From: JAMOBE01 sp039908285
GTDB lineage: Bacteria > Pseudomonadota > Alphaproteobacteria > Rhodospirillales > Rhodospirillaceae
Assembly (NCBI GenBank): GCA_039908285.1
Contig: JAMOBE010000003.1
Location: 1-64,000, forward strand
Length of the DNA stretch: 64,000 nt
Reading direction: 5' to 3'
Shown here: positions 32,519 through 40,211 of the stretch, piece by piece
How the letters are laid out: the number at the start of each line of letters is the position of its first letter
Numbering within the stretch: position 1 is the stretch's first letter
Program-made: the position numbers and the translations under genes
The notes under the pieces: generated by a model
The model's input: the letters and a program-made list of their open reading frames with translations, nothing else
The model's database searches: none
Told to the model about the DNA's origin: nothing

Positions 32519-33484
32519 TCAGTGCGATTTGCTCCATCCGAACATGACACTGCCGACGCCCACCACCGCCGCCAGGAGGATGGCCGTCAGGGCGACGGCC
32601 CGGCGGTGGGAGGCCTCCCGAGCCTCCGGAGAGAGAACCGTCGGCACCTCGACCTGGGTGGGATTGTCCTGAACGATGCGGCGGGCGATGGCCCGCTGTT
32701 CGCCCAGCAGCGCATCCAGACTCCCGTCGCCGTCGAAGGGGCGGTAAAGGTTGGTGGCGACCAGAAGCCCATTGGCCAGGGTGATGGTGGTGATGCCGGC
32801 CACCGCGGTGACGCCGCCGTCGATGGGGAACAGACCCACGTTGGCGATATGGACGGCGGCGGCATCCCGCTCGATCACGCCATAGCGAAGGCTGGTCACC
32901 TGCGTCGAGCCCCTCGCCAGCGCCCGGACGACGGCCTCCTCGAGCCCGGTCCGGTCCAGTCCGGGCAGGGCCTTCTCCACCTCGGCGAGGAACCCGGCGC
33001 GGTCGGTGTCCACCATCGGCCGCACCTGGCCGCCGGTGATCGGCACCAGGTAATGGCCGTGGCGCGTCAGGGCGCGGGGCCTCCCCTCGCGGCGATCCGC
33101 CAGGTCCCGGCAGTCGGCGAACACCATCAACACCTCGTTGCGGCCGGCGTTGGCCCGCCGCAGAGTCTGGACCAGATCGGACACGTCATACGCATCGTCG
33201 ACAGTCCCCGGACTTTCGACGATGCCGCGCTCAATCGCCGCGCGGCCTCCGGCCTTGGCTTTCGGCGCAGGGGCGCCGGCCCGCGTTGCGGGCTCGGTTT
33301 CTCGAAAATCTGAAGATTTTCGAGAAACCGTATCAGTGCCGGATCCCGACAGCGGGCAGTAGCCGGGCGGCGGAACCAGGGCTAGGCTGCGGCCGGCGAT
33401 CACGACGTCCCCGGCCATGGAGATAGCGGGGGCGGTGGTCGCGGCCAGGAGCAGGGCAAGGGCAAAGACCATGAAGCCACGCAT
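32519..33484 (-). CDS. Exported protein with C-terminal membrane anchor, unknown function
   Basis: A 321-residue protein with a signal peptide (FMVFALALLLAATTAPAIS) and a C-terminal transmembrane helix (AVALTAILLAAVVGVGSVMFG). The core (about residues 95-260) has no domain I recognise: VSDLVQTLRRANAGRNEVLMVFADC and VTAVAGITTITLANGLLVATNLYRP. Residues about 46-95 look like an in-frame insertion of a palindromic element: VSRKSSDFRET is encoded by a perfect 16-bp inverted repeat, and the following AGAPAPKAKAGGRAAIERG has a different flavour from the rest. It is divergent from hslR with 29 bp between starts. Confidence 0.75.
   Translation of the reverse strand: MRGFMVFALALLLAATTAPAISMAGDVVIAGRSLALVPPPGYCPLSGSGTDTVSRKSSDFRETEPATRAGAPAPKAKAGGRAAIERGIVESPGTVDDAYDVSDLVQTLRRANAGRNEVLMVFADCRDLADRREGRPRALTRHGHYLVPITGGQVRPMVDTDRAGFLAEVEKALPGLDRTGLEEAVVRALARGSTQVTSLRYGVIERDAAAVHIANVGLFPIDGGVTAVAGITTITLANGLLVATNLYRPFDGDGSLDALLGEQRAIARRIVQDNPTQVEVPTVLSPEAREASHRRAVALTAILLAAVVGVGSVMFGWSKSH
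33296..33329. repeat. Perfect palindrome inside a coding region (RPE-like element core)
   Basis: GGTTTCTCGAAAATCT (33296-33311), two bases, then its exact reverse complement (33314-33329). It stands out as AT-rich in GC-rich coding DNA. The reading frame of the exported protein runs through it. Its size and in-frame position recall palindromic elements found inside Rickettsia genes. The whole inserted segment may span about 33200-33350. Confidence 0.7.
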
Positions 33485-33513
33485 GGACGACTCCTCGAAC
33501 CGAAGGCTGAGCC

Positions 33514-33789
33514 ATGGCTGAAGATGGACTCCGTGTCGACAAATGGCTGTGGCATGCCAGGTTCTGCAAGTCCCGGTCACTCGCGCAAAAGCTCTGCGAG
33601 GGGGGCGCGATCGACGTCAACGGCCGGACGGTGACGAAAAGCCACCACACCGTGCGGCAGGGCGACACGGTGACCATGCGAGTCGAGCGGGGTCGGTTCG
33701 AGCAGGCGGAGAGGACGGTACGGGTGCTGGCCCTGGGAACGCGCCGCGGCCCGGCGCCCGAGGCTCGCTCTCTCTACGAGGAACTGTGA
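33514..33789 (+). CDS. hslR: S4-domain RNA-binding protein, HSP15-like
   Basis: A 91-residue S4-domain protein. LRVDKWLWHARFCKSRSLAQKLCEGGAIDVNGRTV and VRQGDTVTMRV form the S4 RNA-binding fold. The C-terminal basic tail (RTVRVLALGTRRGPAPEA) is also typical. E. coli Hsp15 binds 50S subunits carrying nascent chains and helps recycle them. Its 3' end overlaps the 3' end of the coiled-coil gene on the other strand by 16 bases. Confidence 0.92.
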   Translation: MAEDGLRVDKWLWHARFCKSRSLAQKLCEGGAIDVNGRTVTKSHHTVRQGDTVTMRVERGRFEQAERTVRVLALGTRRGPAPEARSLYEEL

Positions 33790-34157
33790 GACATCTCCGG
33801 AAAGGATGACGGGGGCAGCAGGCCGACATGGCGCTCCAGCCGGCGCACCCGTTCGTCCACATCGCTGATGAGGATGCCATGACCCATGACGGAGGAATGG
33901 TACTCGGTCACCGCCTGCCGGAGGAAGACGACGTTGCTGTCAAGATCGCCGACCTTGCGGTCCAGGTCGCTGAGCTTGCGGTCGTGGCCGCGCACCACCT
34001 CCGCCAGTTCATCGAGCTTGCGGCTGTGCTCCAGCAGCACCTGGCCATGATTTTCCAGAACACGGCCATGCATGCGGAGAGTCTCCTTCATCTCGCGCAC
34101 ATCCGCCGCGATGGTCCCGAGCAGCTGAAATACCGCAGCAATATCCACTTCGCCCAT
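33774..34157 (-). CDS. Coiled-coil protein of unknown function
   Basis: A 127-residue helical protein. MGEVDIAAVFQLLGTIAADVREMKETL is followed by heptad-like repeats (ENHGQVLLEHSRKLDELAEV, HDRKLSDLDRKVGDLDSN, DVDERVRRLERHVG), so a long coiled coil is likely. The start at 34157 follows GGAGGA at good spacing; an in-frame ATG at 34172 is possible. No signal or membrane segment. Such proteins are common in magnetotactic and related Rhodospirillales, with no assigned function. Confidence 0.72.
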   Translation of the reverse strand: MGEVDIAAVFQLLGTIAADVREMKETLRMHGRVLENHGQVLLEHSRKLDELAEVVRGHDRKLSDLDRKVGDLDSNVVFLRQAVTEYHSSVMGHGILISDVDERVRRLERHVGLLPPSSFPEMSHSSS

Positions 34158-34237
34158 GAGTGCATCCTCCATCCAGGCCCACTATCCTAACCCGGATGGC
34201 CCGGACCTGTCGAGTGCCAGGTCCCCCGCCAGATCCC

Positions 34238-34693
34238 TCACTTCCCCTGGCGACGAATGGCCTGGATGGTGGTTTCCAGGGCTTCGAGGAGGCGTGAGCG
34301 GTCCCGTTTGGTGAAGGCGGCGTTGTAGGTGGTGGCCTCGCCGGTCTCGCGCAGGCCGGCCATCAGGTCACGCATCGCGAGGGTCATGCCGATGGAGGCC
34401 TCGGCGAAGGGGCGGCCGCCGTGGTCGAGGGCTCGGGCGCCCCGGTCGATGCAGCGGGCCGCGAGGGGGATGTCGCCGGTGACCACGATGTCGCCCGGAC
34501 CGATGCGCTCGGCGATCCAGTCGTCGGCGACGTTGGCGCCGCCTGGAACCAGCACCTTGTTGAGCCGCGGCCGGTCGGGGACCCGCAGCCACTGGTTGCT
34601 CACCAAGTGGACGGTGAGGGCGTGGCGCTCGGCCACCCGCAGCACCTCCTCCTTGACCGGGCAGGCATCGCCGTCGATGTAAACCTCGAGCAT
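34238..34693 (-). CDS. YaiI/YqxD-family protein (DUF188, PIN-like)
   Basis: A 151-residue protein. VYIDGDACPVKEEVLRVAERH, LVPGGANVADDWIAERIGPGDIVVTGDIPLAARCIDRGA and the C-terminal FTKRDRSRLLEALETTI are the conserved YaiI motifs. The acidic residues (IDGDAC, ADDWI, TGDIPLA) are arranged as in PIN-type nucleases, but no activity has been firmly assigned. It follows carA by 6 bases on the same strand and is probably cotranscribed. Confidence 0.93.
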   Translation of the reverse strand: MLEVYIDGDACPVKEEVLRVAERHALTVHLVSNQWLRVPDRPRLNKVLVPGGANVADDWIAERIGPGDIVVTGDIPLAARCIDRGARALDHGGRPFAEASIGMTLAMRDLMAGLRETGEATTYNAAFTKRDRSRLLEALETTIQAIRRQGK

Positions 34694-34699
34694 CGCCGG

Positions 34700-35899
34700 T
34701 CAGCGGCCTTCCATCAGGCGGACGAAGCGCTCGAACAGGTAATGGCTGTCCTGGGGGCCCGGCGAGGCCTCGGGGTGGTACTGGACCGAGAACACCGGCC
34801 GGCCCGTCACCTTGAGCCCCTCCACCGAGCCATCGAACAGCGAGACGTGAGTCTCCACCACCCCCGCCGGCAGGGAGGCGCGATCGACGCAGAAGCCATG
34901 ATTCTGACTGGTGATCTCGACGCGGCCGGTCTCCAGGTCCTTGACCGGCTGGTTGGCGCCGCGGTGGCCGATGGCCATCTTGCCGGTCCGGGCGCCAAGG
35001 GCCAGGGCCAGAAGCTGATGGCCGAGACAGATGCCGAACAGCGGCACGCCCGAGGCCAGGACCTCGCGGATCACCGGCACCGCGTAGACGCCGGTGGCCG
35101 CCGGATCGCCGGGGCCGTTGGACAGAAAGACTCCGTCGGGCCGGTGTCCCAGAATCTCCGCCGCCGAGGCGCCGGCCGGCACCACCGTCACCCGGCAGCC
35201 CACCGCCGCCAGGCTGCGCAGGATGTTGCGCTTGGCTCCATAGTCCACCGCCACCACGTGGAAGCGGGGCGCCTCGAGGCGCCCATACCCCCGCCCGAGC
35301 GCCCACAGCGTTTCATCCCAGGCGTAGCCCTCGCGGCAGGTCACCTCGCGGGCCAGGTCAAGTCCCTCGCTGCCGGGCCAGCCCTCGGCCTGGCGGCGCA
35401 GGGCGGGGAGGTCGAGGATCCCGTCGGGGGCGTGGGCCACCACGCCGTTGGGAGCCCCGCCGTCGCGGATGCGCCGCGTCAGCCGGCGGGTGTCGACTCC
35501 GCAGAGGCCCACCAGATTGCTCTTCTTCAGCCAGGCATCGAGGTGCAGGCGGGCCCGCCAGTTGGACGGCTCGGTGATGTCGGCCCGCAGGACGCAGCCA
35601 CGGGCGGCGGCCGACGGGGCCTCCATGTCCTCATCGTTGGCGCCGACATTGCCGATGTGGGGAAAGGTGAAGGTGATGATCTGGCCGGCGTAGGAGGGAT
35701 CGGTCAGAACCTCCTGGTATCCGGTCATGGCGGTGTTGAACACCACCTCCCCGGCCGCGGAGCCGGTGGCCCCGACGCCACGGCCCCAGTAGACCTCTCC
35801 ATCGGCAAGGACCAGAGCGGCGGTGGCGCCGACGGGACGGCGATCGGTACTTGGGACGGCGGACACGGTCGCGGTCATTTCCAGCGTCGTTTCCAACAT
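34700..35899 (-). CDS. carA: Carbamoyl-phosphate synthase small subunit
   Basis: A 399-residue glutamine amidotransferase subunit that supplies ammonia to CarB for arginine and pyrimidine synthesis. The class I triad is visible: Cys in FGICLGHQLLALALG and His/Glu in VQYHPEASPGP. The N-terminal half is the CPSase small-chain domain (FNTAMTGYQEVLTDPSYAGQ). carB is not in the window directly downstream; a yaiI-like gene occupies that place. A good sigma-70 promoter lies 58-86 bp upstream of the ATG. Confidence 0.96.
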   Translation of the reverse strand: MLETTLEMTATVSAVPSTDRRPVGATAALVLADGEVYWGRGVGATGSAAGEVVFNTAMTGYQEVLTDPSYAGQIITFTFPHIGNVGANDEDMEAPSAAARGCVLRADITEPSNWRARLHLDAWLKKSNLVGLCGVDTRRLTRRIRDGGAPNGVVAHAPDGILDLPALRRQAEGWPGSEGLDLAREVTCREGYAWDETLWALGRGYGRLEAPRFHVVAVDYGAKRNILRSLAAVGCRVTVVPAGASAAEILGHRPDGVFLSNGPGDPAATGVYAVPVIREVLASGVPLFGICLGHQLLALALGARTGKMAIGHRGANQPVKDLETGRVEITSQNHGFCVDRASLPAGVVETHVSLFDGSVEGLKVTGRPVFSVQYHPEASPGPQDSHYLFERFVRLMEGR

Positions 35900-35956
35900 G
35901 GGGTGCGGTCCTCAAGCCGGTCCGTGCCCGACACGCGGTGAACTCGACTGGGGCAG

Positions 35957-35985
35957 TAGATAAGCAAATCCGTTGCGGCCGTCAA
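35957..35985 (-). promoter_or_regulatory. Sigma-70-type promoter for carA
   Basis: On the reverse strand, TTGACG (35980-35985) and TATCTA (35957-35962) are separated by exactly 17 bp. They lie in the divergent gap between carA and yqeY, giving a leader of about 50 bases for carA. Confidence 0.55.
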
Positions 35986-36073
35986 GTCCGCAGCCATCTT
36001 TTGCCATGGCGCCGCTTTTCCTGTAACGTCGTGGCGACTGACGATCACCGCCGCACGAAAGGGGCAACGTCCG

Positions 36074-36532
36074 ATGCTGCGCACGGTCCTCAACGACGCC
36101 TTGAAAAAGGCGATGCTGGCGAAGGACACCCGCTCCGTTTCCACCATCCGGCTCATACTCGCGGCACTGAAGGATCGCGACCTTGCCGCTCGCGGCAAGG
36201 GCCACGCGGAGGGAATCGACGAAGCGGAAATCCTGCAGATGCTGCACTCCATGATGAAGCAGCGCCACGACAGCATCGTCCTGTACGAACAGGGAGGCCG
36301 CCCCGAACTGGCCCGGCAGGAGGAGGAGGAGATTGAGGTGATCCGCCGCTTCCTCCCCCGCCAGCTTGGCGACGACGAGATCGCCGAGGCCGTCGCCGCC
36401 ACCATCGAGGAGCTGGGCGCCACCGGCATCAAGGACATGGGACGGGTGATGGCGACCCTCAGGGAACGCCACGCTGGCAGCATGGACTTCGCCAAGGCGG
36501 GCGCGGCCGTCAAGGGACGGCTGGCCGGCTGA
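36074..36532 (+). CDS. yqeY: GatB/YqeY-domain protein
   Basis: A 152-residue YqeY protein, related to the tail domain of GatB and possibly involved in tRNA-dependent amidation or proofreading. MLRTVLNDALKKAMLAKDTRSVSTIRLILAAL and MGRVMATLRERHAGSMDFAKAG are typical. In alphaproteobacteria yqeY is usually directly followed by dnaG. Here a 157-bp palindromic element sits between them, and its flanking direct repeats suggest that the two genes were once only about 9 bp apart. Confidence 0.94.
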   Translation: MLRTVLNDALKKAMLAKDTRSVSTIRLILAALKDRDLAARGKGHAEGIDEAEILQMLHSMMKQRHDSIVLYEQGGRPELARQEEEEIEVIRRFLPRQLGDDEIAEAVAATIEELGATGIKDMGRVMATLRERHAGSMDFAKAGAAVKGRLAG

Positions 36533-36546
36533 CGAGGACGGATGGC

Positions 36547-36703
36547 AACCCACTCCCTCTCCCCCTCGAGGGGGAGAGGGCCGGGATGAGGGGGTGGGGC
36601 CGGCGGCACCATCTCGGGAGCCTCGCTCCCCCCTCACCCAACCCTCTCCCCCCTGAAGGGGGGGGGAGAGGGCTTTTGGGAAGTGCCCTGAAGATAAAGA
36701 TGC
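36547..36703. mobile_element. MITE-like composite palindromic element with 12-bp direct repeats
   Basis: The element carries two palindromes (36554-36580 and 36641-36672) linked by CCGGGATGAGGGGGTGGGGC and CCCTCACCCAACCC. It is flanked by identical 12-bp repeats AGGACGGATGGC at 36535-36546 and 36704-36715, which look like a target-site duplication. The right copy contains the dnaG start codon. No open frame for a transposase lies inside, so it would be mobilised in trans. Confidence 0.72.
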
Positions 36704-36710
36704 AGGACGG

Positions 36711-38666
36711 ATGGCCTTTCCGCCGCAGTTTCTTGACGAGATCCGCGCCCGCGTGCCCCTGTCCGGAGTCGCGGGGCGGCGGGTGCGGCTGCAGCGGCGC
36801 GGCCGCGAGTTCTCGGGTCTGTGTCCCTTTCACAATGAAAAGTCTCCCTCGTTCACCATCAACGAGGACAAGGGCTTCTTCCACTGTTTCGGCTGCGGCG
36901 CCCATGGCGACGTCATCACCTTCGAGATGCGGGCCGCCGGGCTGTCGTTCGTCGACGCGGTGGAGAGGCTGGCCGGCGAGGCGGGACTCGAGGTGCCGAA
37001 AAGCTCCCCCGAGGAGCGCGACCGCGCCCGCCGCCACGCCACCCTGCACGAGGTCATCGAGGCCGCCGCGGTGTTCTTCGAGAAGCAGCTCCGTATGCCC
37101 GCGGGGCGGGCTGCGCTCGAGTATCTCCACGGGCGGGGGGTGGACGAGGAGACCATCGCCCGCTTCCGCCTGGGCTACGCCCCCGGCGGCAACGCCCTGA
37201 AGGCGGCGCTGCGGCGCGAGTCGGTGGACGAGGAGCTGATGGCGGCGGGTGGCCTCATCGGCGTTCCGGACGATGGCCGCCCCGCCTACGACGTCTTCCG
37301 CGACCGGGTGATGTTCCCCATCACCGATCGCCGCGGCCGCATCATCGCCTTCGGCGGCCGGGTGATGGGGGACGGCCATCCCAAGTACCTGAACTCCCCC
37401 GACACCGACCTGTTCCAGAAGGGCCACGTGCTCTATGGCCTGGCCCAGGCGCGGACGGCGGCGCAGGAGAAGGGGGCGATCATCGTCGCCGAGGGCTACA
37501 TGGACGTGATCGCCCTGAGCCGGGGCGGGTTCCGCCACGCCGTCGCCCCCCTCGGCACCGCCCTCACCGAGACGCAGATCGAGGAGCTGTGGCGCCAGGC
37601 GCCTGAGCCCGTCCTGTGCTTCGACGGCGACGCCGCCGGACGCCGCGCGGCCCAGCGGGCGGCGGAGCGCGCCCTGCCGCTGCTGCGCCCCGGCCTTTCC
37701 CTCTCCTTCGCCATGCTGCCCCAGGGCAAGGACCCGGACGACCTGCTCCGCGCCGAGGGCGCCCCGGCCATGGCCGCCGTTCTGGGTAGTGCCATACCTC
37801 TGTCCGAGGCCGTGTGGCGCGCGCTTTCGGATGGACGCAAGGCCGAGACTCCTGAGCAGCGGGCGGCGCTGGACAAGGACATCGACACCACCGTCGAGCG
37901 CATCGCCGACCCGGCGATCCGCCAGCACTATCGGACGGTGCTGCGGCGACGGGCGTGGCAGTTCTTCCTGCCGCCGCGGCGGGACGGCGCGGCGCGGCAC
38001 GGCGGCGCCCAGGTCCATGCCTTCCCCGCGGCGGCGACGCCCGAGCCCCGGGTGGGCGACGGCGTGATGCGCGATGTGCTGGCCCTTCTCCTCGGCCGGC
38101 CGCAACTGCTGGTCTCCCACTTCGAGGAGGCCATGGAGATCCTGGCCGGCGCCGACGCCCTGGCCAGGCTGGCGCAGGAGGCGGTGTCGGAGCTGTCCGT
38201 CAATCCGGACATCGAGTCACGGCCGCTGGTGGGCCTGCTGCATGACCGCGGCCACGGAGCCACCCTCGAGCTGCTGAAGGGCCGGATCGAGGCCCTGTGG
38301 CGCAGACTGGAAGCCACCGTTGGTGCGGGGGAGGAGGAGGAGGAGCAGCCGGACCAGGACCTGATGACCGTCGCCGCCATCGAGCAGGAAATGGCCGCCC
38401 TCCGCGACCTGCCGGCCATGAGACTTGACGACATCCGCCGCTACGCCGACCTTCGCCGCCGGCGGGATGCCCTGCGGGACGACCAGCGACCGGATCCGGA
38501 CGTCGAGTGGCATCAAATCTCGCTCGGATTCCACTGCATCCGACTGTTCGAGGACCTGACCAGAACGTGGACCGCCCTGATGGCCGACGTGGACCAGGAC
38601 TCGTTCAACCGCTACCGCGACCAGCTTGCCCTTTACGTCGAGACCAGGACCCGCATGTTCGATTGA
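36711..38666 (+). CDS. dnaG: DNA primase
   Basis: A 651-residue primase that makes RNA primers for replication. The CHC2 zinc-binding domain is at about residues 38-65 (LCPFHNEKSPSF...HCFGCGAHGD). The catalytic core has the TOPRIM motif IIVAEGYMDVIAL and the metal-binding FDGDAAGRRAA. The C-terminal part (about 450-651) is the DnaB-binding region. The ATG at 36711 lies inside the right flanking repeat of the element at 36547; its upstream context AGGACGG is therefore a copy of the yqeY-side sequence. The usual downstream rpoD is absent. Confidence 0.97.
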   Translation: MAFPPQFLDEIRARVPLSGVAGRRVRLQRRGREFSGLCPFHNEKSPSFTINEDKGFFHCFGCGAHGDVITFEMRAAGLSFVDAVERLAGEAGLEVPKSSPEERDRARRHATLHEVIEAAAVFFEKQLRMPAGRAALEYLHGRGVDEETIARFRLGYAPGGNALKAALRRESVDEELMAAGGLIGVPDDGRPAYDVFRDRVMFPITDRRGRIIAFGGRVMGDGHPKYLNSPDTDLFQKGHVLYGLAQARTAAQEKGAIIVAEGYMDVIALSRGGFRHAVAPLGTALTETQIEELWRQAPEPVLCFDGDAAGRRAAQRAAERALPLLRPGLSLSFAMLPQGKDPDDLLRAEGAPAMAAVLGSAIPLSEAVWRALSDGRKAETPEQRAALDKDIDTTVERIADPAIRQHYRTVLRRRAWQFFLPPRRDGAARHGGAQVHAFPAAATPEPRVGDGVMRDVLALLLGRPQLLVSHFEEAMEILAGADALARLAQEAVSELSVNPDIESRPLVGLLHDRGHGATLELLKGRIEALWRRLEATVGAGEEEEEQPDQDLMTVAAIEQEMAALRDLPAMRLDDIRRYADLRRRRDALRDDQRPDPDVEWHQISLGFHCIRLFEDLTRTWTALMADVDQDSFNRYRDQLALYVETRTRMFD

Positions 38667-38953
38667 TGACGGGAACAAGTAAAAAGGAAAGAATAACACG
38701 GATAGGAAGTAGAGTCGAAGACGGGCGCGGTTCCTGCACCAGTTCCAATTATGAGCCGCCAGACGACTTTCTGGGCTACCGCCCCGATCCCCGTTTTGGG
38801 CGATGCCCGAGGCTCGCCTCCGCCCCCTTTTGGAGCGCTTCTTCGAATTGCCGCAACAGTCACGGGCAATCCATGCCATGTTCGCGGCAATATGAAAATG
38901 AGGGGATCCATGAGCTTCCATGCAGATCTGACCGCAACCATTGCAGCCGCACG
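38667..38953. other. Gap after dnaG without a recognisable gene
   Basis: The 287-bp stretch between the convergent ends of dnaG and hypA has lower GC at its start (AAGTAAAAAGGAAAG). No frame shows family features, and no tRNA cloverleaf or strong hairpin was found. rpoD, which normally follows dnaG in alphaproteobacteria, is not here. Confidence 0.4.
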
Positions 38954-39295
38954 TCACTCCACCTCCATCTCCCTGACCCGCAGGTCCGTTCCCCCGGTGA
39001 CGTTCAGTTTGAAGCCGCCGCAGTCCGGACAGGCATCGCCCCGGCGGGAGACGACGACGGTCTTCGAACAGTCCATGCACCAGGCCTCACCGGGTGGCTC
39101 GAGGATCACCAGCGTGGCTCCTTCGGCGATGGTCCCCCGGCTGGCGGCGTCGAAGCAGAACCGCACGGCCTCGGGCTCGACCTGGGACAGGGCGCCGATG
39201 TCCAGCCACACGGTCGTCACCCGGGTAAAGGCCCCGCTCCTGGCCTGCTCCTCCAGGATCCGGATGATGTTGTTGGTGAGGGCCAGTTCATGCAC
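38954..39295 (-). CDS. hypA: Hydrogenase maturation nickel metallochaperone HypA
   Basis: A 113-residue HypA, which delivers nickel to the [NiFe]-hydrogenase large subunit with HypB. The essential N-terminal Met-His-Glu is present when the GTG at 39293-39295 is taken as the start (MHELALTNNIIRILEEQ). The zinc site is formed by WCMDC and ACPDCGG. hypB, hypC, hypE and hypF are not adjacent; hypD and hypX lie 15 kb away on the other strand, so the hydrogenase accessory set is scattered. Confidence 0.95.
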   Translation of the reverse strand: MHELALTNNIIRILEEQARSGAFTRVTTVWLDIGALSQVEPEAVRFCFDAASRGTIAEGATLVILEPPGEAWCMDCSKTVVVSRRGDACPDCGGFKLNVTGGTDLRVREMEVE

Positions 39296-39464
39296 GGTCT
39301 TCTCCCCACCCCGGCGGCGGCGACCATCTTCACCGCCATGATCGCACGCGCTCATTCCCCTGGGGATGGGAAAATGTGAGTCCAGGGGGCGGCGGCGGTT
39401 GACAGGGAATGGGGAATCGATTCGGATGTCCGCCTCGCAGGCCGACGGGGTAGGGACTGGACAT

Positions 39465-40202
39465 ATGGAAATCGTCTTTGGCAAGCATTCGGTTCGAGCG
39501 GTGTTCCTCACCAGGCCCGAGGATGTCCATCGCGTCATCCTCCTCGCCGGCAAGATGCAGCCGCCCGAGGAGTTCATCGACCTGGCGCGCAAGGCCGGCA
39601 TCGAGCCGGAAATCCTGCCCTGGGACAAGTTCCTGCGGGCCGGCAAGCTGACGGAGACGGACACCCATCAGGGGGTCTGCATCGTCGCCGAGCCGCGCAC
39701 CATCTATGACGAAAGCGAGCTGGACATGCTGGCCGAGAGCCGGTCGGTCCTCGCCCTCGACCAGATCTCCAACCCGCAGAACCTCGGCACCATCCTGCGC
39801 AACGCCGCGTTTTTCGGCGTCGATGCGGTGGTGATGCTGCGCAACCGCTCGGTGGACGTCACCCCGACGGCGGTGCGGGTGGCGGTGGGAGGGGCCGAGT
39901 TCGTCATGATCTATCGGGTCACCAACCTGGCCCGCAGCCTGGATCGGCTGAAAAAGCTGGGCTTCTGGATCTACGGGCTTGACGAGCGCGGCACGCGCAC
40001 CCTGGCCGAGACCTCGTTCGCCGAGAAGGTGGTGCTCGTCGTCGGCGCCGAGGGAGAAGGCCTGCGCCAGCGCACCGGCACGTTCTGTGACGAGCTGGTC
40101 CGCATCCCCGGCGGCCGCCCCGGACTGGAAAGCCTGAACGCCGGCGTCGCCTCCGCCATCGCCCTGGCCGAACTGTTCCGGAACCGGAGGGACCAACCAT
40201 AA
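39465..40202 (+). CDS. rlmB: 23S rRNA (guanosine-2'-O-)-methyltransferase RlmB-like SpoU protein
   Basis: A 245-residue TrmH/SpoU-family methyltransferase with the knotted SAM site. Motif 1 is ISNPQNLGTILRNAAFFGVDAV, motif 2 is LVVGAEGEGL and motif 3 is IPGGRPGLESLNAGVASAIAL. The N-terminal 80 residues (FGKHSVRAVF...) form the RNA-binding L30e-like part. RlmB methylates G2251 of 23S rRNA. The ATG at 39465 was chosen since the family begins near IVFGKHSV and TAGGGAC precedes it; a longer frame starts upstream. The gap to uvrB is 9 bases. Confidence 0.88.
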   Translation: MEIVFGKHSVRAVFLTRPEDVHRVILLAGKMQPPEEFIDLARKAGIEPEILPWDKFLRAGKLTETDTHQGVCIVAEPRTIYDESELDMLAESRSVLALDQISNPQNLGTILRNAAFFGVDAVVMLRNRSVDVTPTAVRVAVGGAEFVMIYRVTNLARSLDRLKKLGFWIYGLDERGTRTLAETSFAEKVVLVVGAEGEGLRQRTGTFCDELVRIPGGRPGLESLNAGVASAIALAELFRNRRDQP

Positions 40203-40211
40203 GGACATGGC

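Noticed and set aside
38720..38953. Possible tRNA or small gene in the dnaG-hypA gap
   Set aside because: No acceptor/T-arm pairing or GGTTCGA-type loop was found, and frames show no conserved motif.
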